This document shows positions 55,778 to 64,000 of a DNA stretch of 64,000 nucleotides, one piece after another. The position numbers were made by a program, and so were the translations under genes. A model generated the notes under the pieces. It did no database searches. It worked only from the letters and a program-made list of their open reading frames with translations, and was not told the origin of the DNA. Source of the DNA: Tubiluchus corallicola (Eukaryota > Priapulida > Priapulimorpha > Priapulimorphida > Tubiluchidae); assembly GCA_030141605.1 (NCBI GenBank), contig JAQGDQ010000891.1, positions 1-64,000 on the forward strand, in the 5' to 3' direction. Numbering within the stretch: the stretch's first letter is position 1; every line of letters starts with the position of its first letter.

Positions 55778-56224
55778 TTAACCCTTTCATACCCGTTGTA
55801 TCCCGTGGGATACGAGAATATTTTCTGCCTTTAAAATTAATAAAATTTTAAAACTGACAGTTATTGGATCTGTTAATAGTTATTTTGATTTAAGCCAATA
55901 ACAATAGACTAAAAATGGTGATAAAATGGCAAACTAGAAAATCTACATAGCATAAAAAACTGCTCAAGGTACAGTACTTTAGAGACGACTTTGTACAGAT
56001 CAGCATAGCGTGCATACTGAATGTCTTAAATACTTTAAAAAATTATCAGCAGTCTCAAAATGAAGCACGTTTTTTGCCTTTGTTGTGTTTTTAAAAAAGT
56101 CGGACTTTGTTTTTTTGCATATGACAAAGAATGTTGTGTATCCCACACGATACATTGGGAACAAAAGTACCAAGCCAAAAAATTTTTTCTTATTAAAAAA
56201 ATAATTTGGGACTGAAAGGGTTAA
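55778..56224. mobile_element. piggyBac-like MITE family B, copy 2
   Basis: TTAA at 55778-55781 and 56221-56224, with ends TTAACCCTTTCATACCC and GGGACTGAAAGGGTTAA. It contains AATAAA at about 55838, just downstream of the NDUFV3 stop codon. Confidence 0.88.
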
Positions 56225-56229
56225 AGAGA

Positions 56230-57195
56230 AAAGTGTCAAACATGCATTTTTGTTTGCATGATAGCTGAATGGTAAGATAATATAATGAGTGATTCATTTA
56301 TTGATGAAGTTATAAGTACAACAGTATTTGACTTGTTTGTGGCTCGATGAAACTGTCAGATTAATTGTACACAGCTGCTTTCTACTGTTTTTGTTAATGG
56401 TTTATCTCAGAAAGTAATAGCCACAGAGATTTAGTGATCAAAAAGCAATTGTACAAAGTTTCTGTAGTGAAAACACATTATTATATCATACCACTTACGG
56501 CATATAATCTTTACGTGTACAACTGGGCAAACTAATAAAAGTTTAAAGTTTTATCACAATTATAATTTACAATTGTACTGCAAAAGTCATTGAAATTTAT
56601 AGGATTTAGACTTTGATGCCCAGGTTGTGCTTCATACTATCTAGTTGTCCGAGTGCTAAATTTACTCCATTTGGTTTCAATATGGCAGAATTTTGCAACA
56701 ACTAAAAATAGGAGGTTTAGTGCTGGCAACTTCTTTAGTGAACTGTAATCATAATGTACTGGAACTGATTTTGATACTTGATAAGCTGTTATTGTGCCGA
56801 GGCATCGTGTCTTGCAAGCAATTTTATAGTTAATAAAATTAGATAAAATATTTATGTTGCTTTTTGAAACAATATAATAATTTATTTTTCAACAAAATAT
56901 AAATTAACTAAATTGTATATGGACCATCAATATAAATTCAATAATCTAAAATATTAACAAATGAAAAGCTAATCAATGCACCACCTCTAAAGATGCAATA
57001 GCTAATTTGCAGTCACATATGATGCTACGTACTACTGTATTACTGTATTATTTAGCATTTGTGATACACTACAAATTTGAATACAATTGATGATATGCAA
57101 GATCCTAGACTAGCTTACATTGACAACTCTACGCACATTTACGTTATTAATTTATATTTCAAAATAAGTGAATGATAAATCAGTTACAGTTTTTT
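56230..57195. other. No gene recognised
   Basis: AT-rich intergenic DNA between the convergent genes NDUFV3 and lipin. Confidence 0.45.
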
Positions 57196-57202
57196 ATATG
57201 TA

Positions 57203-57792
57203 CAGTCTAATCTCGTTATCCCGCCACTGTCCGTCTAGGGCAAATTTTTGGCGAGAGGCGAGTATGGCGAGATAACGGGAATATAACAAAGTTAGTCTAT
57301 ATGTATATACATACTTTACATAATAGTTGATTAACATAGTGTTCCTCTAGAAGTGTTCCTCCTTCAGAGACATCATGTAAAGTTGCTCACACTTTGTGGA
57401 AACTCAAACTTAAACGCAGCTTTGGTGTTATAGAGTAAGGATATCGGTGACGCTTTAGTTTCTCTGCGCATTAACCAACCACAGCACTCCTAATCTAATC
57501 CTGGTGAGACACACTAGATTAATTATGTCTGTCTATCGAGTACAGCAGCATTGTCTACATACTGCGGTCATATTGATCGACACGTGGTATATGTATTGAT
57601 CGATTCACCTCTGAGTTTGTCTGTTTGGCGACATAACGAATATAGTTTACATAAGCACTCATCCTAACATGACGTGGCGAGGGTGGCGACTTAACGAGGT
57701 AAATATCAAAGCAGGAAATCCGTCCTGGTACTTTCTGTGGCGAGAGACGAGTTTGGCGGCATAACGAGGGGCGAGATAACGAGGCTAGACTG
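57203..57792. mobile_element. pogo/mariner-like MITE family C, copy 2
   Basis: The ends CAGTCTAATCTCGTTATCCC and GAGATAACGAGGCTAGACTG are flanked by TA (57201-57202 and 57793-57794). It is internally shorter than copies 1 and 3. Confidence 0.85.
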
Positions 57793-57799
57793 TATATTA

Positions 57800-59093
57800 A
57801 TTAAACTATACTAGTAAATGCTCAAATAACTATGTTAGGAATATTATGATTAAGAGGAACATATTTTCTATAGTGTGCATATAATACTATCAGTTATAAC
57901 ATGTTGTAACATGTTAGTTATACTAACATGTTTTGGATCATTTGAAATATTGAGAAACAATTCTGCCATAATACAGAAACTTACTTTGATGTGTTGTTAA
58001 AAGTAAGCACACCTAGCTTGCTTCATGAGAATTTGTATGAACATTTATGAATATCTGTCACCAATACCCAGCAATACAATCATATAATTATGTATACATC
58101 ATAATAAATTAACACATGAATATCACATTTAAATTAGGCTAAAATGTAGTCCATTCTTAAAATAAACAAAGAAAACGACGTCCGTTGATGGAAAACCGGG
58201 AAAGGTAACTTTTAAAAGGTAACGATATGCAGCACAAAAGACACATACACATACATATGCATATGCATACATATATACATACATACATACATATACATAC
58301 ATATATACATACATACATACATATGCATGTACAGTACAGCTATTTCAGCAAGCAAGCCTGAAATTCTAAGCTATTTTTACGATATTACCTACGGCAAAGG
58401 TGAACACCATAGCATTGGTTTTTTATAATGAATTGCACCAAATAAACCTGCACAGAAGGGGGAGTACTTTGAATTGAAAGGATTGAATGCCTCGGCCCTA
58501 AAAATCTAAAAAGTGTGACTTGATTGCTATGAATGCCCCAGCTGTGCAAATCTAAAAGGTACAATTTGCTTGCCAGGAAAGCCCTCCCTCGTCGTAAGCA
58601 TTTTCATTTTCCGAGCATTTTCGACATCGGCAAAGCGTGGCAACGAACTACACTGCGCTAACAATGCAGTCTTTGCAACCCGACAGAATGGTATCTCGTT
58701 TTACATTCAGAGGCAAGTTCGGCACACAAATATGGCAACGTACACGGAGAATGTGATGAGCAAAAGTAAAAAAAAGTATTGCACACTTGGACAAACCTAG
58801 TACAACAGTAATAACGCATTAATAACACACTATAACATTTCAAGCCCTACCAGTATGAATAATACACAGGCTTTTTTCAGATGAAATAAAATGCTGCTCA
58901 GAAATATATTTCAGTTTCATAAATTTTCTTGCTTAATATCTGCAGGAATTCGCACATTGCTATTGTCATAAATGTATGACATTAAAAATTTTCACATTTA
59001 GGTTCATGGTACACGAAACTAGTTTTAGTTAATTTAACAGTACAAACAGTGACCAGATATAATGTAGACCTATATCATTTTTATACTACTGTT
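57800..59093. other. No gene recognised; CATA-rich microsatellite at 58238-58325
   Basis: AT-rich DNA with a run of ACATACATATGCATACAT type repeats. The more GC-balanced block 58560-58760 contains short frames on both strands, including a 30-residue basic peptide starting MQSLQPDRMVSRFTFRGKFG (58663-58755). No family is recognised. Confidence 0.4.
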
Positions 59094-59101
59094 ATTTTAC
59101 A

Positions 59102-59585
59102 TCAGGGGTGTGCAAATTATCTGACTAGCCGGGCCACATTAAACTTTCCCGCAATACCTGCGGGCCACAGGCAGTTTGATCAAGGAGCCAAGTACAGAAA
59201 GGCCTAATAACGATTTTTTTGCATCCGATCTGCGTACATCATTACTACTACACTCAAGAAACTATTTTAGAAGTTATTAAAATTTATATTTCAAACCATA
59301 TATTTCTACTTTCAGGACAGATAGTGGTAATTTCATTACAATGCATATTAGTAATGTGCATCACACAGTCTGTGTAGTACAGTGTTATTAAGCTACAACC
59401 GTCTTGTAAGGGTTAATGGCATCCGATCTAGTAGAAAAAAAACTACCCGCACTATCTTTGTGATCGTGGCACGGACTTCAGCTGGACACACTCAATTAAT
59501 CGCCCGGGCCGCACTTTCATTAGGTTGACAAACCTCTTCGCGGGCCGCACAACATCTCTCGGCGGGTCGCAATTTGCACACCCCT
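59102..59585. mobile_element. hAT MITE family A, copy 4
   Basis: The ends CAGGGGTGTGCAAATTATC and GCAATTTGCACACCCCT are flanked by an 8-bp duplication ATTTTACA (59094-59101 and 59586-59593). Confidence 0.9.
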
Positions 59586-60238
59586 ATTTTACAGCAAACT
59601 AGGCAGAGATGTGATATAAAACTGCACAGTTAGACGTTTCATATAATACTTTATTACTAAAACAATATCCTTAGTACTGCAGCACCAACTGCACTGCGCA
59701 CACGAACACAACTTTTACTTTTCCAGAAGTCTCTTTCCTGTAATTTAAGAAAGCTCCAACACTTGCAGTTTCTTCTTCACAATTTTACCATTACGTACGA
59801 GCATAACAAATGCACATCATAACCAGATGATGAAATTTTGTTATCACACCAGCTAGAATGTAATCCTAATGATGGCCATTAAAAGTTGACAAATCAATGA
59901 ATATTCTTTTTAAATTATCAGTCACAATTAATTTAATTTGCATTTTAAAATGAGAAAATTTCAACCAACATGACAGCAAAATTTCGAAAGTCTTGAAAAT
60001 CTTTTTCTCTGAAAATTTCAAGCAGTGAATAGGAGAAACAACGACATTACGAGGAATATGCTGGGTTTTATTATTCTGCTGCACGGTTCTCGTAATATCT
60101 CTGGTTCTGCTATTCATTATTCCGATTAGATTTGCACCAAATAAGTTTCTTATGAAATTATTATCAATTACGGCAGGTTGACAAGATAAAAATGTGAGAA
60201 CAACGTAAAAGCAAACAGCGGGATAATACCACGTAACA

Positions 60239-60738
60239 CAGGGGTGTGCAAATTATCTGACTAGCTGGGCCACATTAAACTTTCCCACAATTCCTGCGGG
60301 CCACAGGCAGTTTGATCAAGGAGCCAAGTACAGAAAGGCCTAATAACGATTTTTTTGCATCCGACCTGCGTACATCATTACTACTACACTCAAGAAACTA
60401 TTTTAGAAGTTATTAAAATTTATATTACAAACCATATATTTCTACTTTCAGGACAGATAGTGGTAATTTCATTACAATGCATATTAGTAATGTGTATCAC
60501 ACAGTCTGTGTAGTACAGTGACATTAAGCTACAACCATCTTGTAAGGGTTAATGGCATCTGATCTAGTAGAAAAAACTACCTGCACTATCTTTGGGATCG
60601 TGGCACAGACTTCAGCTGGATACACTCAATTAATCGCCCGGGCCGCACTTTCATTAGGTTGACAAACCTCTTCGCGGGCCGCACAAATTCTCTCGGCGGG
60701 CCGCAAGTGGGCCGCGGGCCACAATTTGCACACCCCCG
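60239..60738. mobile_element. hAT MITE family A, copy 5
   Basis: 500 bp, flanked by a perfect duplication ACGTAACA (60231-60238 and 60739-60746). It lies 87 bp downstream of the lipin stop codon and so is probably within or next to the lipin 3' UTR. Confidence 0.92.
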
Positions 60739-60824
60739 ACGTAACATATAAGTTTCATAACAATATGACGGGCATTACATGAGCAAAAACAGCGGAGTAT
60801 TTGATTGCAAAAGCATTACATAAT

Positions 60825-63800
60825 TTACTTCTGTTCTTCTTTCTTGTCCGGTTTTTTCGGCGAGTCCGGCGGCGGAAGTTCGATCTCCGGAAGCTGGGAA
60901 CGCCAGAACGTGAAAGAACTGAACCTCTCGGCGGCGGGAAAGTCTCCCGTCTTTGAACCGTCGACGACGTCCTTGTGTTTCAACATCGGGAAAACGTGGT
61001 CAACTAATCCGGATAGTCCCTGATATCTGTTAAGAAAGTGATCTTCATATTACGGAAGATGTGAAAACAATTTTTATAAGGTCGTAAAATGGAGAGCAAA
61101 TATGACTCTCATACGACACATGTCAAATGTTTGCCTTTAAATGAAAAAAAAAAGATATTTCTTTTTTGTAAGACTAAAACTAACATTAATATTTGAAATG
61201 CGCAACAATTTGCATTCATAGATGTGTAACTAAATGTTGCAGTGCCAGTTTTAACTGTAATGTGCCTTTAAATGCAAGTTTTGACGCTCGCCACACGAAT
61301 GATAGCCACACACTTTCCAATGTGTGACAGTAAAACAAAAAAATAGCAATAATGAAAATTCTGCTTCTACGTTTACTAGGGGTGAGCATCGAACGCCCGA
61401 ATTCGATTCGAACGAGTTTTTTTAGTTTGAACTCGATTCGAACCCAAAACTATAGATTCGAATAATTCAGCAGTTCAATAACACGTGTTCTTTATCACTA
61501 AAACGATTGAAACATCATGCAATTAGCATAATTTAGCTGTGATTTCTGTGCACAATTTTAAACAAATTACTAGTCGTTTTATTGCAGAACAAAATCTAGT
61601 GATGTGCATGATCTTTGTAAGACTAATTTTTACTGGTGGTTCGAAAATCTTTCGATCTCAATTCGAATTCGAAACACTGAAGTTCGGTTCGATTCGAATT
61701 CGAAAGTCACAAATTCGGTTCGATTCGAATTCGCTTTCCGGTAGAGAATGCTCACCCCTAATGTTTACCCCGCCACGTGTAAGTGCAATTGTCACTACAT
61801 GAATGTACTTACGATGATTGGAATGCGTTTGTTAGTTCATGCTTCACCTCTCCCTTTGGATTAATAGTGAATATTCTAGATATGGGCAGCCCAACGGCTC
61901 GGTACGCCCAAACGTCCTGAAACGGAGAAATTTTGCATTTCAATTTCGCACGCGGGAATTCGCGCACGTCACGAAATGCAACAGAAACTACAGTCTAGCC
62001 TCGTTATCTCGCCACTGTCCGTCTACGGCAAATTTCTGGCGAGAGGCGAGTATGGCGATATAACGGGAATATAACGAAGTTAGTCTATATGTATATACAT
62101 AATAGTTGATTAACATAGTGTTCCTCTATGTACATATAAAATATATTTCGCATTATGATACCAATCAACATTAAATCAGAAATGAAAAAATGTCATAAAA
62201 ATAATCTTAGAATGTTACTTTTTTATTTAAAAAACCTTTTTCGAGTATACACTTAAATGCAATAAACTTAGCAAAAGATTTAGAAATGTTCACAAATGAG
62301 TTACTGACGACTGAAATAATTCAGAAGAGACGACCGTTTCATTGATGATACACGCAAGCAGTCAACACGACGTTTAATCAAACACAATCCTTGAATATCG
62401 TCGCTTGTGACTCTGTCAGACTGTTCAAAGTATCGCATCGGTGTGTCGACAGGTGCTGCTGCCTGGTCAAATTTCGCACTAAATACAGTAGCACTCCTAA
62501 TCTAATCCTGGTGAGACACACACTAGATTAATTATGTCTGTCTATCGAGTACAGCAGCATTGTCTACATATCGCGGTTATATTGATCGACACGCTGTATA
62601 TGTATTGATCGATTCACCTCTGAGTTTGTCTGTTTGGCGACATAACGAATGTAGTTCACATAAGCACTCTTCTTAGCATGATGTGGCGAGGGCGAGAAGC
62701 GAGGGTGGCGACTTAACGAGGTAAATATCAAAGCAGGAAATCCGTCCTGGTACTTTCTATGGCGAGAGACGAGTTTGGCGGCATAACGAGGGCGAGATAA
62801 CGAGGCTAGACTGTAATTCGTGCACATCACGAAATGCAACAGAAACTATGCGAACTCGCTTCCAATGCATGCGAATTCATTTGTCATGTCCAAAGCATTA
62901 TGACATAAATTGCTTGTTTACTCACGTTAATCTTGTTTCCGTAACCGGCGTAAAACGGATTGGAAGTTTTTGGAAAGAGAGCCTTGATGTCGCTCAAGCA
63001 TTGAATTTTGAATTCTTCCGGTTTCCGTTCGATCACCTCCCTGAAAACGTGAAGAGAACGGAAAAGTGTGTAAAGTAGCAACCAGTACAAAAGCCAGATT
63101 TAACCCTTTCGTACCTGTTGTATCCCGTGGGATACGAGAATATTTTCTGCCTTTAAAATTAATAAAATTTTAAAACTGACAGTTATTTGATCTGTTTATT
63201 GATCAACTATTGACTAAAAATAGTGATAAAATGGCAAACTAGAAAATCTACGTAGCATAAAAAACTGCGCAAGGTACAGTACTTTAGAGACGACTTTGTA
63301 CAGATCAGCATAGCATGCATACTAAATGTCTTAAATACTTTAAAAAATTATCAGCAGTTGCTTTTTTGCTTTTGTTGTGTTTTTAAAAAAGTCGGACTTT
63401 GTTTTTTTGCACATGACAAAGAATGTTGTGTATCCCACAGGATACATTGGGAACAAAAGTACCAAGGTAAAAAATTTTTTTTATTAAAAAATAATTTGGG
63501 ACTGAAAGGGTTAAGCAAACAAATCAGCAAATAATTCTGAAATGGGGACAAAAATACCGAATTGTGGTTTTTAAAATGTCGAGGTACGCTTAAAAAGATA
63601 TGCATTATCAAACACGTTGTTATTTACCTATGGAATGCAGTTATAAGTGAGCTAGGATTGAGGAGTAAAGGGCCATCTGGCAGCGAGTTGTCATCTTGAC
63701 GGACACTCCTCAGGTAATCTTTGGTAGCCTTTGACTGACCAATGGCTCTAGCTGATAAATAAATCATTTTATATCCATTTTGACTAATGCTGGTGAACAG

Positions 63801-63867
63801 TTCTGCCACGCCCGATTGTGCCCAGTCCTTGCCCATATAGGGCAAAACATGGCCAAGAACGTCAGAT
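60825..63867 (-). CDS. LPIN: Lipin (phosphatidate phosphatase), last four coding exons
   Basis: Minus-strand exons 63628-63867, 62926-63040, 61813-61916 and 60825-61026, all with GT/AG ends and matching phases. They read [20 protein letters not shown], then [20 protein letters not shown] and [20 protein letters not shown]; then [34 protein letters not shown] and [12 protein letters not shown]; then [13 protein letters not shown] and a Lys/Pro/Glu-rich tail ending at TAA 60825-60827. This is the C-terminal LNS2/C-LIP region of lipin, the Mg-dependent HAD-type enzyme that converts phosphatidate to diacylglycerol and also acts as a transcriptional co-regulator. The catalytic DxDxT motif normally lies just before SDVLGH and must be in the next exon, beyond the right edge. 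Introns contain MITEs at 61377, 61991 and 63100. Which vertebrate paralogue it matches cannot be said. Confidence 0.95.
61377..61760. mobile_element. hAT-type MITE (GGGTGAGCAT family), copy 2
   Basis: The ends TAGGGGTGAGCATCGAACG and GAATGCTCACCCCTA are flanked by ACGTTTAC (61369-61376) and ATGTTTAC (61761-61768), 7 of 8 identical. It lies in the last lipin intron. Confidence 0.88.
61991..62813. mobile_element. pogo/mariner-like MITE family C, copy 3
   Basis: The ends CAGTCTAGCCTCGTTATCTC and GAGATAACGAGGCTAGACTG are flanked by TA (61989-61990 and 62814-62815). It lies in the lipin intron between 61916 and 62926. It shares several hundred bp of interior with the copy at 42235. Confidence 0.88.
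63100..63514. mobile_element. piggyBac-like MITE family B, copy 3
   Basis: TTAA at 63100-63103 and 63511-63514, with ends TTAACCCTTTCGTACC and GGGACTGAAAGGGTTAA. It lies in the lipin intron between 63040 and 63628. Confidence 0.88.
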
Positions 63868-64000
63868 CTACAGAAATAAAATATAAGATACATTATCAAA
63901 ACTAAAAGGGAACAGGACCCAATTTTAAACTACAACGTAAAATAATCTAATGTATAAAATATTTTAAGAATGACCGTGAAACAATTAATACATGGCTTAA

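Noticed and set aside
58663-58755. 30-residue basic peptide frame starting MQSLQPDRMVSRF
   Set aside because: Too short, no conservation known to me, and no flanking exons.
62564-62839. 91-codon minus-strand frame and the related 42689-42871 frame
   Set aside because: Both derive from the inverted subterminal repeats of pogo/mariner-like MITE family C.

Overview
The window is eukaryotic nuclear DNA from an animal, almost certainly an invertebrate. It is AT-rich and gene-sparse. It holds spliceosomal introns with GT/AG ends, metazoan gene families (a GPR158/179-type receptor, a rhodopsin-type receptor, lipin, a BTB-BACK protein, NDUFV3), a 5S rRNA-like sequence, tRNA-derived SINEs, LINE tails and many short DNA transposons with intact target-site duplications (TSDs). 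I cannot name the clade from sequence alone.

Genes, left to right: (1) the signal-peptide/extracellular first coding exon of a GPR158/179-like orphan receptor (minus, 22718-23354); (2) an intronless BTB-BACK protein with a MATH-like C-terminal half (minus, 27974-29635); (3) an intronless class A GPCR (minus, 31076-32035), with a decayed fragment of a second copy 2 kb away (about 34005-34150); (4) a complete nine-exon short-chain dehydrogenase/reductase (SDR) that I assembled across 10.5 kb (minus, 36783-47297; 268 codons, all phases consistent); (5) the last two exons of NDUFV3, a complex I accessory subunit (plus, 54463-55695); (6) the last four exons of lipin, a phosphatidate phosphatase (minus, 60825-63867), running off the right edge. 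NDUFV3 and lipin are convergent. A 5S rRNA-like sequence lies at 52678-52797 (minus). The genes do not form one pathway, apart from lipin and perhaps the SDR in lipid or redox metabolism.

The first 22 kb has no recognisable host gene. It is dominated by satellites: a 36-bp repeat at 0.75-1.1 kb, a 10-bp repeat at 3.9-4.3 kb, a 28/29-bp repeat at 7.7-8.8 kb, a 54/58-bp composite at 12.3-13.2 kb and a 17-bp repeat at 13.4-14.1 kb. Retroposon ends with trinucleotide tails and foldback elements fill much of the rest. Long reading frames over these arrays are repeat artefacts.

From 22 to 64 kb, the introns and intergenic DNA carry a multi-family MITE fauna that I could delimit to the base: five copies of a hAT family beginning CAGGGGTGTGCAAATT, three copies of a TTAA-flanked piggyBac-like family, three copies of a TA-flanked pogo/mariner-like family, two or more copies each of two other hAT families, and a hAT MITE nested inside another hAT MITE. 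A further internally deleted hAT element keeps the C-terminal dimerisation segment of its transposase. LINE 3' ends of CR1/L2-like type and tRNA SINEs with (AAT)n tails complete the picture. Several elements and satellites sit within 10-100 bp of host stop codons and so probably form part of the 3' UTRs.
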